From an uncultured Parasphingopyxis sp. (lineage in GTDB: Bacteria; Pseudomonadota; Alphaproteobacteria; Sphingomonadales; Sphingomonadaceae), in the NCBI RefSeq assembly GCF_937129435.1, contig NZ_CAKZNF010000054.1, positions 20,783 through 84,782 of the forward strand: 64,000 nucleotides of DNA, written 5' to 3'. The notes beneath the pieces are model-generated. The model was not told the DNA's origin, ran no database searches, and worked only from the letters and a program-made list of their open reading frames with translations. Positions 18,230 to 26,843 of this stretch are shown here, piece by piece. The position numbers and the translations under genes were made by a program. The stretch's first letter is position 1. The number at the start of each line of letters is the position of its first letter.

Positions 18230-18692
18230 CGCCGGCGGCCCGCTATATTTCGAGGACCTCGAACCCGGGTCGAAGCAATCCTTCGGCTCCTATAAGGTCA
18301 CCCGCGAAGAGGTGATCGAGTTCGCCTCCAAATACGATCCGCAGCCCTTTCACCTAAGCGACGAGGCGGCGAAGCAGACCTATTTCGGTCGGCTATCGGC
18401 TTCGGGGTGGCATACCGGTTCGATGGTGATGCGGATGCTCGTCGACAATATGGAGAACAACCGGCAGGCCGGGCTCGGATCGCCCGGTATCGACGAATTG
18501 CGGTGGCTGAAGCCCGTTTATCCGGGCGATACGCTGCGCGTCGAGACCGAGATCGTCGACAAGACGCCGTCGAAGAGCCGGCCCGATATGGGATCGTTCC
18601 GCAGCCGGCTGACGGTGTTCAACCAGGATGACGTGGCGGTGATGACGATGAAGTCGATCGGCCTGATCCGGCGGCGGCCGACCGACGATTAG
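18222..18692 (+). CDS. MaoC-family dehydratase
   Basis: 156-residue single hot-dog domain of the (R)-specific enoyl-CoA hydratase/MaoC type. The hydratase motif reads YDPQPFHLSDEAAKQTYFGRLSASGWHT: the Asp and His of D-P-x-P-x-H are the expected catalytic pair. LKPVYPGDTLRVETE is the standard second motif. Its substrate is not evident; such proteins act in fatty-acid or polyhydroxyalkanoate metabolism. It overlaps ychF by 8 nt and its last codons overlap the convergent apt gene. Confidence 0.88.
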   Translation: MSDAGGPLYFEDLEPGSKQSFGSYKVTREEVIEFASKYDPQPFHLSDEAAKQTYFGRLSASGWHTGSMVMRMLVDNMENNRQAGLGSPGIDELRWLKPVYPGDTLRVETEIVDKTPSKSRPDMGSFRSRLTVFNQDDVAVMTMKSIGLIRRRPTDD

Positions 18693-19225
18693 TCGCCTTC
18701 GAAGGCGATGAGGCTGTGTGTTTCGACGCCGGTCTCGCGCACGGCGGCAGCACCGCCCAGATCGGGCAAGTCGATCACGAACGATGCGGCGGCAACCTCG
18801 GCACCTTTCATCCGCAAAAGCTCGATCGCGGCGAGCGCCGTTCCGCCGGTCGCGATCAGATCGTCGACCAACAGGACGCGCGCACGGTCGAGCACCGCAT
18901 CTTCATGCATCTCGAGCCGGTCGCTGCCATATTCGAGCGCATAGTCGACGCCGATGGTCGCGCCGGGAAGCTTGCCCTGCTTGCGAAGCGGCACGAGTCC
19001 CGCGCCGAGCCTTGGCGCGAGCGCACCCCCGAAGAGGAACCCCCTCGCCTCGATCGCTGCGATGGCCTCGATCCCTGGAGGACATTGCTCTGCCATCCGC
19101 TCCACGACCAGCGCAAAACCGTCCGCATCGTTGAGCAGCGTCGTGATGTCGCGAAACTGGATACCCGCCTTGGGATAGTCGGGAATCGTCCGGACCAGCG
19201 CCTTGAGATCGCTATTGTCCGCCAA
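18689..19225 (-). CDS. apt: Adenine phosphoribosyltransferase
   Basis: Salvages adenine to AMP with PRPP; 178 residues. The start has IPDYPKAGIQFRDITTLL. The PRPP-binding loop is VLLVDDLIATGGTALAA (about residues 116-132). GFLFGGALA and LRKQGKLPG are further family motifs. It is the last gene of petA-petB-petC-apt, 27 bp after petC. That linkage looks incidental, not metabolic. It overlaps the convergent MaoC gene by 4 nt. Confidence 0.97.
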   Translation of the reverse strand: MADNSDLKALVRTIPDYPKAGIQFRDITTLLNDADGFALVVERMAEQCPPGIEAIAAIEARGFLFGGALAPRLGAGLVPLRKQGKLPGATIGVDYALEYGSDRLEMHEDAVLDRARVLLVDDLIATGGTALAAIELLRMKGAEVAAASFVIDLPDLGGAAAVRETGVETHSLIAFEGD

Positions 19226-19252
19226 CTCCCGCCCTTTCCCGGCGCCCCGCGA

Positions 19253-20092
19253 TCAATGCTTCTGGTCGCGCCAGACGTTCTGATAGGCGAGCCATGCGAG
19301 CACGGTCGCGAAGACGAGGAAGATGAGCACGGCCCAGCCGGTGGACTTGCGCGCCTCCAGCTTCGGTTCCGCCGTCCAGATCAGGAACGCGGTCACATCC
19401 TCCGCCATCTGGTCGATCGTCGCCTCGGTGCCGTCGGCATAGGTCACCTGACCATCGGCCGTCAGCGGCGGCGGCATGGCGAGATTGAGATTGGCGAAAT
19501 AGGGGTTGTAATAGAGCCCCGTTCCCGGCCGGTTCGCTTCGGGAAGGTCCTCGGGCGGATCCTGATAACCGGTGAGCAGCGAATAGGTATAGGCTGCCCC
19601 ACCCTCGCGCGCCTTGGTGATCAGCGAGAGATCGGGCGGATAGGCGTTGTTGTTCGCCGCGCGCCCGGCCGTCTCGTTCGGATAGACATGCGGGAAACGA
19701 TCCGCGGCAACCGCATTGCGCGTCGTTTCCTCGCCCGTTTCCGGATCGACGGTGGGCACCTGGATCTGCCACTGATCGGCGATCGCATCGACCTCGGGCT
19801 CGGTAAAGCCGAGATCGGTCAGGTTGCGGAAGGCGACATATTGCAGCGAGTGGCAGGCGGCGCAGACTTCCTTGAACACCTGGAACCCGCGCTGGAGCTG
19901 CTGCCGATCGAAGCGGCCGAAAGGCCCATCGCTCGCAAAACCGCCTTCGGGCGCATGGGCATGGCGGTGGAATTCATGCTCCACCGTTTCTGCGGGCGGG
20001 TTGCTGACATAGTTGATCGCGCCCGTGATCAGCGAAAAGCCGAGCACGAAGACGAAGCCGAGGCCGACGAGAAAACCGATTACGCGTACCAT
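19253..20092 (-). CDS. petC: Cytochrome c1 of the bc1 complex
   Basis: Haem-c subunit that passes electrons from the Rieske centre to soluble cytochrome c. 279 residues, with an N-terminal signal/anchor helix, the haem-binding CAACH (about residues 78-82), and the axial methionine region NLAMPPPL. A C-terminal membrane anchor (about residues 250-270) ends in the basic NVWRDQKH. It follows petB by 13 bp in the pet operon. Confidence 0.97.
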   Translation of the reverse strand: MVRVIGFLVGLGFVFVLGFSLITGAINYVSNPPAETVEHEFHRHAHAPEGGFASDGPFGRFDRQQLQRGFQVFKEVCAACHSLQYVAFRNLTDLGFTEPEVDAIADQWQIQVPTVDPETGEETTRNAVAADRFPHVYPNETAGRAANNNAYPPDLSLITKAREGGAAYTYSLLTGYQDPPEDLPEANRPGTGLYYNPYFANLNLAMPPPLTADGQVTYADGTEATIDQMAEDVTAFLIWTAEPKLEARKSTGWAVLIFLVFATVLAWLAYQNVWRDQKH

Positions 20093-20105
20093 CTGTACGT
20101 ATCCC

Positions 20106-21386
20106 CTAGCTTGCAGCGGCGGGCTGGGCCGCGCTCTCGTCGGTGCCGAGCACCGCTTCGGTAATGGAGTTGGGCATGGGCCGCGGCCGTTCCGTGCGCG
20201 AAATGATCGGCAGGATGATCAGGAAGTGCGCGAAATAATACATCGACGCGAGCTGGCTGATCATGACGTAGGGCTCTTCCGCCGGTGCGCCGCCGCACCA
20301 GCCGAGAATGAGCACGTCGACGACAAGAACCCAGAACCAGATCTTGAACTGCGGCCGATATTTGCCCGAACGCACAGGCGACTTGTCGAGCCAGGGCAGG
20401 AAGAACAGCAGCAGGATCGAGCCGAACATCGCGACCACGCCCCACAGCTTGGCCGGCAGGATGAAATCGACGGTGAAGGCACGCAGGATCGCGTAGAACG
20501 GCCAGAAATACCATTCGGGCACGATGTGCGCCGGCGTCGAAAGCGGGTTCGCCTCGATATAATTGTCCGCATGGCCGAGATAGTTCGGCAGGAAGAACAC
20601 CATGATCGCGAACAGGATCAGGATCACGCCGACGCCGAAACCGTCCTTCGCCGTATAATAGGGGTGGAAGGGCACGGTATCCTGCGGCCCCTTCACATCG
20701 ACGCCGGTCGGGTTGCTCGAACCCGGCAGGTGCAGCGCCCAGATGTGCAGGATGATGACGCCCGCGATCACGAAGGGCAGCAGATAGTGCAGCGAGAAGA
20801 AGCGGTTGAGCGCGGCATTGTCCGGCGCAAAGCCACCGAGCAGCCATTCCTTGATCGTGGTGCCGACGAGCGGGATGGCTTCGAACAGGCCGGTGATGAC
20901 CTGCGCGCCCCAATAGCTCATCTGGCCCCAGGGCAGGACATAACCCATGAACGCCGTCGCCATCATCAGCAGGAAGATGACGAGGCCGAGCAGCCACACC
21001 ATTTCGCGCGGCGGCTTGTACGAGCCGTAATAGAGCCCGCGGAAAATGTGGATGTAGACCACTATGAAGAAGAAGCTCGCGCCGTTCGCATGGACATAGC
21101 GCATCAGCCAGCCCGAATTGACGTCGCGCATGATATGCTCGACCGACGCGAAGGCGATGCTGGAATTGGCCGCATAATGCATGGCCAGCACGATGCCGGT
21201 AACGATCTGGATGACCAGGAACAGCCCGGCAAGCACGCCGAAATTCCAGAAATAGTTCAGGTTGCGCGGAACCGGATAGCCCTTGCCGACCGCATTGTAG
21301 ACGAGCCGCGGCAAGGGCAGCCGATCGTCCATCCAGCGCATGAACGGATTGGTGGGTTTATATTGTTCAGCCCAGGGAAAACTCAT
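20106..21386 (-). CDS. petB: Cytochrome b of the bc1 complex
   Basis: Integral subunit with the two b haems and both quinone sites; 426 residues with about eight membrane helices. Signatures are [15 protein letters not shown] [14 protein letters not shown], the Qo motif PEWY in [25 protein letters not shown], and haem-ligating His in MHYAANSS and [11 protein letters not shown]. It extends past the ancestral core with a C-terminal alanine-rich tail. It lies between petA and petC. Confidence 0.97.
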   Translation of the reverse strand: MSFPWAEQYKPTNPFMRWMDDRLPLPRLVYNAVGKGYPVPRNLNYFWNFGVLAGLFLVIQIVTGIVLAMHYAANSSIAFASVEHIMRDVNSGWLMRYVHANGASFFFIVVYIHIFRGLYYGSYKPPREMVWLLGLVIFLLMMATAFMGYVLPWGQMSYWGAQVITGLFEAIPLVGTTIKEWLLGGFAPDNAALNRFFSLHYLLPFVIAGVIILHIWALHLPGSSNPTGVDVKGPQDTVPFHPYYTAKDGFGVGVILILFAIMVFFLPNYLGHADNYIEANPLSTPAHIVPEWYFWPFYAILRAFTVDFILPAKLWGVVAMFGSILLLFFLPWLDKSPVRSGKYRPQFKIWFWVLVVDVLILGWCGGAPAEEPYVMISQLASMYYFAHFLIILPIISRTERPRPMPNSITEAVLGTDESAAQPAAAS

Positions 21387-21398
21387 TGTCTATCTGCC

Positions 21399-21971
21399 TC
21401 AGCCGATGGTCACGGTTGTATCGGACGTGAATTCATATTCCGGCACCACAAGGTTGGTCGGCGCCGGGCCTTTGCGGATGCGCGCGGCGGTATCGTAATG
21501 CGAACCGTGGCACGGACAGAAATAGCCGCCATATTCGCCGCGATTCTCGCCCTGCGCCGCGCCAAGGGGAATGCAGCCGAGATGGGTGCAGACCGCAAGC
21601 GTGATCAGCCATTCCTTATGGCCTTCCGCCGTGCGTTCGGCGAGCGTTTGCGGGTCGCGCAGTTCGGAAAGCGATACGGCATCGGCCTCCGCGATCTCGT
21701 CCGCCGTCAGGTGACGGACGAACAGCGGCTGCTTGCGCCACGTCGTCTTGATCGCCTGGCCGGCCTCGATCGCCGACAGATCGACATCGATCGAAGAGAG
21801 CGCGAGCACATCGGCCGACGGGCTCATCTGGTTGATCAGCGGCAGCAATACGACCGCGCCGCCGACACCGGCGACGCTGACCGCGGCGATATTCAGAAAG
21901 TCCCGGCGGCGAACGCCGTCTTCCTCCGGCTCCGTACCCGGCGCCTGATCATTTGTGTCGACTGTGGCCAT
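21399..21971 (-). CDS. petA: Rieske iron-sulfur subunit of the bc1 complex
   Basis: [2Fe-2S] subunit that oxidises ubiquinol; 190 residues. The N-terminal RRRDFLNIAAVSVAGVGGA resembles a Tat-type membrane anchor, as usual for Rieske proteins. Cluster ligands are in CTHLGCIPLG and CPCHGSHYD, the canonical boxes. First gene of petABC-apt. The promoter should lie in 21972-22133, between it and the divergent trmL. Confidence 0.97.
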   Translation of the reverse strand: MATVDTNDQAPGTEPEEDGVRRRDFLNIAAVSVAGVGGAVVLLPLINQMSPSADVLALSSIDVDLSAIEAGQAIKTTWRKQPLFVRHLTADEIAEADAVSLSELRDPQTLAERTAEGHKEWLITLAVCTHLGCIPLGAAQGENRGEYGGYFCPCHGSHYDTAARIRKGPAPTNLVVPEYEFTSDTTVTIG

Positions 21972-22133
21972 TCGTGTCAGCCCTTAGATTTGGATCGTGC
22001 GGAGGCGAACAGGCGAACGCCCACCTGCCCCCGGCGGCGTGTTGGGGCGCCTGATAGCCGCCCCGGGGGGCATTTGCCAACAGCGTTTTTGACATGCTTG
22101 TGACGGGGTGGCCCGGCTGGCAGGAATGGCGCG

Positions 22134-22583
22134 ATGCGTATCGCCCTGTTCCAGCCCGATATCGCCGGCAATGTCGGCACGATTCTGCGGATGGCCGCGT
22201 GTTTCGGCCTACCTGTCGACATCATCGAACCGTGCGGATTTCCCTTTTCCGACCGCAGGTTGAAGCGCGCGGGAATGGATTATGCGGCGGCGGCTGAGGT
22301 TGCCCGGCATGCGGACTGGAACGCTTTTCTCGATTCGTCGCCCGGACGGCTGGTGCTGCTGACAGTGAGCGGCGGGACCGCGCTTCCCGACGCCGCCTTC
22401 ACGCCGGACGATGTGATCCTCGCCGGATCGGAAACATCGGGCGTGACGCGGGAGGTTCATGACGCCGCCGCAATGCAAATCCGGATTCCGATGCGCGAGG
22501 GATTTCGCTCCTTGAATGTCGCAATCGCTTTGGGCATCGCGCTCGGCGAAGCGATGCGGCAAACCGGAGAATGGCCCGAATGA
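22134..22583 (+). CDS. trmL: tRNA (cytidine(34)-2'-O)-methyltransferase
   Basis: SPOUT-family enzyme that 2'-O-methylates the wobble base of leucine tRNAs; 149 residues, typical for TrmL. Motifs are LFQPDIAGNVGTILRMAACFG (motif 1), LAGSETSGVT (motif 2) and MREGFRSLNVAIALGIALGEA (motif 3, the trefoil-knot SAM site). The gene overlaps hemF at its stop codon. Confidence 0.95.
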   Translation: MRIALFQPDIAGNVGTILRMAACFGLPVDIIEPCGFPFSDRRLKRAGMDYAAAAEVARHADWNAFLDSSPGRLVLLTVSGGTALPDAAFTPDDVILAGSETSGVTREVHDAAAMQIRIPMREGFRSLNVAIALGIALGEAMRQTGEWPE

Positions 22584-23434
22584 TGGAACTCGATCCGCAG
22601 CAACAGGCGGCGCGTACGACGTTCGAAGCTCTGCGCGACCGGATCTGCGCCGAATTCGAAGCAATCGAACGCGAAGCCGGAAGCGACGCGGCGTTCGACT
22701 ATATCCCTTGGGATCGGGCCGACGACAGCGGCGCCGAAGGCGGCGGCGGGGTTCGCGGGGTGATCAAGGGCAAGGTTTTCGAAAAGGCAGGCGTCAACGT
22801 CTCAACGGTGGGCGGCGCCTTCAACCCGGACTTCGCCCAGACGATCCATGGCGCGGCCGAAGATCCGAGCTTCTTCGCCACCGGGATCAGCCTTGTCGCG
22901 CATATGGCCAATCCACACGTGCCCGCCGTGCATATGAACCTGCGCTTCCTCAATACGACGAAACGGTGGTTCGGTGGCGGGGCGGACCTCAACCCGCCGA
23001 TCCCCTACAAGGAAGACACCGACGCCTTCCATGCCGCGCTATTCAAAGCCTGCGACGCGCACGATCCCGGCGATTACGAGCGCTTTTCCAAATGGGCCGA
23101 CGATTATTTCTGGATTCCGCACCGCGATGTTGCGCGCGGCGTCGGCGGCATCTTCTTCGATCATCTCGAGATCGAGGGTGAGGATGCGTTTGCCAAGCAT
23201 CTCGCCTTTGCCAGCCATGTCGGCGACGCGTTTCTCGAGGTCTTTCCCGCCATCGTGCGCAAACGGATGGGGCAGGATTTTACCGATGAGGAGAAGGCGC
23301 GCCAGCTGGCCTGGCGCGGCCGCTATGCCGAATTCAACCTCGTCTACGATCGCGGGACGCTGTTCGGGCTGAAGACCGGTGGCAATATCGAAGCGATCCT
23401 GATGAGCCTGCCGCCGCTCGCCACATGGGAATAG
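22580..23434 (+). CDS. hemF: Oxygen-dependent coproporphyrinogen III oxidase
   Basis: Decarboxylates coproporphyrinogen III to protoporphyrinogen IX in haem synthesis, using O2. 284 residues from ATG 22580, which overlaps the trmL stop as ATGA; ATGs at 22571 and 22583 are alternatives. Motifs are GGVRGVIKGKVFEKAGVN, SLVAHMANPHVPAVHMNLRF, WFGGGADLNPP, the catalytic-region FFDHLE, and RYAEFNLVYDRGT. With the bc1 operon nearby it fits aerobic respiration. Confidence 0.96.
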   Translation: MMELDPQQQAARTTFEALRDRICAEFEAIEREAGSDAAFDYIPWDRADDSGAEGGGGVRGVIKGKVFEKAGVNVSTVGGAFNPDFAQTIHGAAEDPSFFATGISLVAHMANPHVPAVHMNLRFLNTTKRWFGGGADLNPPIPYKEDTDAFHAALFKACDAHDPGDYERFSKWADDYFWIPHRDVARGVGGIFFDHLEIEGEDAFAKHLAFASHVGDAFLEVFPAIVRKRMGQDFTDEEKARQLAWRGRYAEFNLVYDRGTLFGLKTGGNIEAILMSLPPLATWE

Positions 23435-23438
23435 GCCG

Positions 23439-24023
23439 GTGGAACTGACCGTCGTCGAACCGGGGTACATCGCCGAGATCGTCACCTATCTCGACATGCG
23501 CGAGCGGCCGAAGCCGCAGCCGCACACGCCTTCGCCGTTACGGTTGAAGCAATGGCAGCCCGTCGATCTCGTCAAATATCGCACGCTGTTCGATCGCGTC
23601 GGCCGTCACTGGCTCTGGTATTCGCGGCTCGAAATGGACGATGCGGCGCTCGATGCCGTCGTCAACGACGACGCCGTGGCGGTCTATGCCGTCGAGGACC
23701 GCAGCGGGATCGAGCTCGGCATGGTTGAGCTCGACTGGCGCGTCGCCGGGGATTGCGAAATCCAGTTCTTCGGCCTGGTCCCCGAACTGGCCGGCAAGGG
23801 TCATGGCCGCTGGCTGATGGGCGAGACGCTCCGCCGCGCCTGGCGCAAGGATGTGACGCGCGTGCATCTCCACACCTGCACGATCGACCATCCCGGCGCT
23901 CTCGCCTTCTATCGCAAAATCGGCTTCGTCCCCCGCGGCCGCGCCGTCGAGATCAATCGCGATCCGAGGGTGGCCGGAATCTTCCCGCGCGGCTGTGCGC
24001 CGCACGTCCCGATCATCGAATAG
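23439..24023 (+). CDS. GNAT-family N-acetyltransferase
   Basis: 194 residues with a GTG start 4 nt after the hemF stop, so probably cotranscribed. The acetyl-CoA-binding region reads FGLVPELAGKGHGRWLMGETLRRAW (about residues 108-132: Q/R-x-x-G-x-G/A as AGKGHG). It is followed by LHTCTIDHPGALAFYRKIGFVPRGR, the typical beta5-alpha4 motif. Substrate unknown. Confidence 0.85.
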   Translation: MELTVVEPGYIAEIVTYLDMRERPKPQPHTPSPLRLKQWQPVDLVKYRTLFDRVGRHWLWYSRLEMDDAALDAVVNDDAVAVYAVEDRSGIELGMVELDWRVAGDCEIQFFGLVPELAGKGHGRWLMGETLRRAWRKDVTRVHLHTCTIDHPGALAFYRKIGFVPRGRAVEINRDPRVAGIFPRGCAPHVPIIE

Positions 24024-24027
24024 GCGC

Positions 24028-24849
24028 TTAGCTGAACACCTGCGGTGTGGCCCGCGATCCGGCCAATTGGCGCCAGATCGCCACCGGCAGCAGCGAATAG
24101 ACGGTGAGCGCAGCCGCCGCGATCGCGCTCAGCCCGACCGTCGACAGTGCCACGCCGGTTTCGCCGAGCATCAGTCCGAGCAACCCGAGGACCAGGCTGG
24201 CCACGACCAAGAGGATGAAGGCGACGATTCCTATCAGGAGATAGAAGAGGAATATCCGTCCGGCATTGCCGGCGGTCAGTTCCCAGCTCCGCCGGATCAT
24301 CGGCCAGGGCCATTTCGCCCCGTCGCCCATCAGGGCTGGCGCCAGCAACGTCAACCGCATCGAAATCCAGATAAAAGCGACCAGGAAGGCCAAGTTTAAG
24401 ATGAAAGCCAGCGGCCCGAGAGCCAGCAAGACGAAGCCGATCGCAAATGAGACGATATTCGCGGCGATATTGATCAGTAGCTGAGCCAGAAGATAGAAAC
24501 CCAGCGCGACGAAACCGAGCTTCACCGCTTCACCAACGCCGATTCCGCGCTCTTCCACCGCAATCGCCACGATCGCCAACTGGCCGACGCACATCACCAG
24601 CGCCATGGCGAGGATCCAGGGGACCAGCGGGGCAATCGCCGCATAGACTTCCGCCTGCCAGACGTCCGGATCGGTGGTTTCCGGATCGAGCGCCGGCAGG
24701 ACGATATCCGGGCCGAGAAACGCGACCACGAGGATCGGGAGCATGAAAAATGCCCCCGCAATCGGGACGAAATAGGTGCGATGCTGCTCGAGCCAAAGGC
24801 GTGTCTGGTCCCAGCCCTTGCTCGGTGAAAATCGGTTTGACCCTGCCAT
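24028..24849 (-). CDS. Polytopic inner-membrane protein of unknown function
   Basis: 273 residues with about six hydrophobic segments (near residues 28-50, 72-96, 105-125, 135-170, 195-225, 230-255). The layout resembles the membrane domain found fused to some glycerophosphodiester phosphodiesterases and YciC-type proteins, but no catalytic motif is visible. It is convergent with the GNAT gene (4 bp apart) and divergent from lipB. A function cannot be assigned. Confidence 0.75.
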   Translation of the reverse strand: MAGSNRFSPSKGWDQTRLWLEQHRTYFVPIAGAFFMLPILVVAFLGPDIVLPALDPETTDPDVWQAEVYAAIAPLVPWILAMALVMCVGQLAIVAIAVEERGIGVGEAVKLGFVALGFYLLAQLLINIAANIVSFAIGFVLLALGPLAFILNLAFLVAFIWISMRLTLLAPALMGDGAKWPWPMIRRSWELTAGNAGRIFLFYLLIGIVAFILLVVASLVLGLLGLMLGETGVALSTVGLSAIAAAALTVYSLLPVAIWRQLAGSRATPQVFS

Positions 24850-24924
24850 AGCCCGTCAATGCGTCCTCGTGGCGGAGGGTGCAAGCCCTTGATCAGCCAC
24901 GCGGCCGGGCGCATCTGACAGGCC

Positions 24925-25587
24925 ATGGACGATGCCGCAGACATCGAATGGCGCGTGTCGCCGGGACTGACGCCCTATCCCGACGCGTTGGACGAGATGG
25001 AAACGCGCGCACGCGCCGTCCGCGAGGGCAAGGCACACGAGCTTGTGTGGCTGGTCGAACACCCGCCGCTCTACACCGCCGGCACCAGTGCGGCCCGCGA
25101 AGAACTGCTCGAGCCCGATCGCTTCCCCGTGTTCGAAGCCGGTCGCGGCGGGCGCTACACGTATCACGGGCCGGGCCAGCGGATCGTCTATCTCGTCCTC
25201 GATCTGGCGAAACGCGGGCGCGACGTGCGCTGCTTCGTCCATGCCGTCGAGGGCTGGATCATCGAGTCGCTGGCCGATATCGGCGTCGACTCGCGGCGTG
25301 AGGAAGGGCGAATCGGCATCTGGACCGGCCGAGGCGCGGAGGAAGCGAAGATCGCCGCGATCGGCATCCGCATCCGCAAATGGGTGAGTTTCCATGGGCT
25401 CGCGATCAATGTTGCGCCCGATCTTTCGCATTTCGGCGGCATCGTTCCGTGCGGCATCGGCGACTATCCGGTGACGAGTTTGGAAAAACTGGGTGCTGGA
25501 AGCGACTTCGGACCGGTCGATGCAGCTTTGCGCGCAAAATTTCCCGGATTTCTGCGGTCTCTGGGGGCAAGTAAAATTATTGCTTGA
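24925..25587 (+). CDS. lipB: Octanoyl-[acyl-carrier-protein]:protein N-octanoyltransferase
   Basis: Transfers octanoate from ACP to lipoyl domains, the first step of lipoate attachment; 220 residues. Motifs are [22 protein letters not shown] (substrate pocket), the catalytic lysine in [10 protein letters not shown] and the catalytic cysteine in [10 protein letters not shown]. The N-terminus [15 protein letters not shown] is also conserved. Divergent from the membrane-protein gene. Confidence 0.96.
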   Translation: MDDAADIEWRVSPGLTPYPDALDEMETRARAVREGKAHELVWLVEHPPLYTAGTSAAREELLEPDRFPVFEAGRGGRYTYHGPGQRIVYLVLDLAKRGRDVRCFVHAVEGWIIESLADIGVDSRREEGRIGIWTGRGAEEAKIAAIGIRIRKWVSFHGLAINVAPDLSHFGGIVPCGIGDYPVTSLEKLGAGSDFGPVDAALRAKFPGFLRSLGASKIIA

Positions 25588-25611
25588 GTGTGGCAAATTT
25601 GCCGATATGTT
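25584..25611 (+). promoter_or_regulatory. Possible sigma-70-type promoter upstream of the acidic lipoprotein
   Basis: TTGAGT (25584-25589) and TATGTT (25606-25611) are separated by 16 bp, about 60 bp before the small lipoprotein's start; the spacer holds the palindrome GCAAATTTGC. The -35 hexamer overlaps the lipB stop. Based on resemblance only. Confidence 0.3.
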
Positions 25612-25672
25612 GTGACATGAACCGCTTGTCTCATGTGAGGCACGGTTCGACGCAACAAAGGGAGTACAATTG

Positions 25673-25963
25673 ATGCGTAAATTGACCAAGATTTCGACCG
25701 GTGGCCTTGCTGCCGCAGCCGCGCTGGCGCTTGCGGCGTGCGGTGGCGGCGAGGAAACGACGACCGACGAGGACACCACGGTGACCGACGTCGATCCGGG
25801 CGAAACCGACGGTACGATCGACGACACCACGGCGATCGACGCCACGGCGGGATCGGAAGCCGATATGGGCATGGAGAACATGCCCGAGGATTCCGACATG
25901 CCCGAAGGCGAAGAGCCTGCGGCCGACGCCGAAGGCGATGCCGAGGAGGAAGCGGCCGAATAA
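25673..25963 (+). CDS. Small acidic lipoprotein
   Basis: 96 residues. A lipoprotein signal peptide ends in LALAAC (lipobox, Cys about residue 23), followed by a low-complexity segment rich in Asp, Glu and Thr (EETTTDEDTTVTD and later MPEDSDMPEGEEP). There is no recognisable domain; the mature part is probably disordered and outer-membrane anchored. GGGAG lies upstream of the ATG at 25673, and a TTG three bases earlier is less likely. A perfect terminator follows, so it is a single-gene transcript. Confidence 0.8.
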   Translation: MRKLTKISTGGLAAAAALALAACGGGEETTTDEDTTVTDVDPGETDGTIDDTTAIDATAGSEADMGMENMPEDSDMPEGEEPAADAEGDAEEEAAE

Positions 25964-25986
25964 GCCGCCTGTCTTCGACACAATCG

Positions 25987-26016
25987 GGGCCGCCGGAGAA
26001 ATCCGGCGGCCCTTTT
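25987..26016 (+). terminator. Rho-independent terminator of the small lipoprotein gene
   Basis: GGGCCGCCGGA, GAAA loop, TCCGGCGGCCC, then TTTT: an 11-bp perfect stem 24 bp past the lipoprotein stop codon. Confidence 0.9.
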
Positions 26017-26152
26017 GATTCCGCACGGCTTTTTGCGCCCTGCCCTTTGCGCCGATGCGCCGAACGGCTATCCGTCAGCGCCAAAATGAGGGCGCCGCGC
26101 TGGCGCTGCGGATTCATCCTGGCGTAACATCGCGCCGCGTAGGAGGGCGAGC

Positions 26153-26806
26153 ATGAGGGCATTGTTTAAAAAGGCGGCCGGCGCCGCGATTTCCGTTTCG
26201 GCCCTCGGCCTGATGGCCGCGCCGGCATCGGCGCAGGTCTTTTTCTATCCGCCGGACCATCGCGGTCCGCCCGTGACCGGTGCCGAACCGGGACTGTTCG
26301 TCCCGTCCATGCCCGACGCACAACCGGCCGATACCCGCGCCAATTTGATCTGGAACCTGCGATCGGCGCTCAACGTCGCCGCGCTCAACTGCCAGTTCTG
26401 GCCGACGATCGACGCGGTCGACAATTACAACAACATCCTGCTCCACCATGCCGACGAGCTCGCCGCCGCCTATGAAGGCCTGAAGGCCTATTTCCGCCGG
26501 GTTTCCGGCAACCAGTGGCAATCGCGCATGGATGAATACACGACGTCGATGTACCAGAGCTACGTCCTGGTCGGCGCTCAGCGCAGCTTCTGCCATGCCG
26601 CCGCCGAAACGGCCCGCGACGCCCTGTCACAGCCCAAGGGGCAGCTTTACGTGACCGCACAGAACCGGATGCGCCAAATGCGCAACAGCCTGACCAGCTA
26701 TGCCGATGCGACGCTGCCGCCCAACCAGCCGGTGCCGCTGCCCGCCCTGCCCCGGCTAGACGACGCCTGCTGGCGCGGGGACAGTTACAACACACGGCGT
26801 TGCTGA
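26153..26806 (+). CDS. Secreted protein of unknown function
   Basis: 217 residues with a clear signal peptide (about 1-27, ending APASAQ). The mature protein is mostly helical and has four cysteines (in ALNCQFW, SFCHAA, DDACWR and the final RRC), enough for two disulfides. It resembles uncharacterised sphingomonad periplasmic proteins; no enzymatic motif is evident. It begins 137 bp after the upstream terminator and ends 37 bp before kpsC on the same strand. Confidence 0.75.
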   Translation: MRALFKKAAGAAISVSALGLMAAPASAQVFFYPPDHRGPPVTGAEPGLFVPSMPDAQPADTRANLIWNLRSALNVAALNCQFWPTIDAVDNYNNILLHHADELAAAYEGLKAYFRRVSGNQWQSRMDEYTTSMYQSYVLVGAQRSFCHAAAETARDALSQPKGQLYVTAQNRMRQMRNSLTSYADATLPPNQPVPLPALPRLDDACWRGDSYNTRRC

Positions 26807-26843
26807 CCTTGCATATTGAGGCGGGCACTTCCATCCCGCCCGC

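Noticed and set aside
20013..22103. Open frame of about 700 codons antisense to petABC
   Set aside because: Opposite strand encodes unmistakable cytochrome b, c1 and Rieske motifs; the antisense frame is a high-GC artefact.
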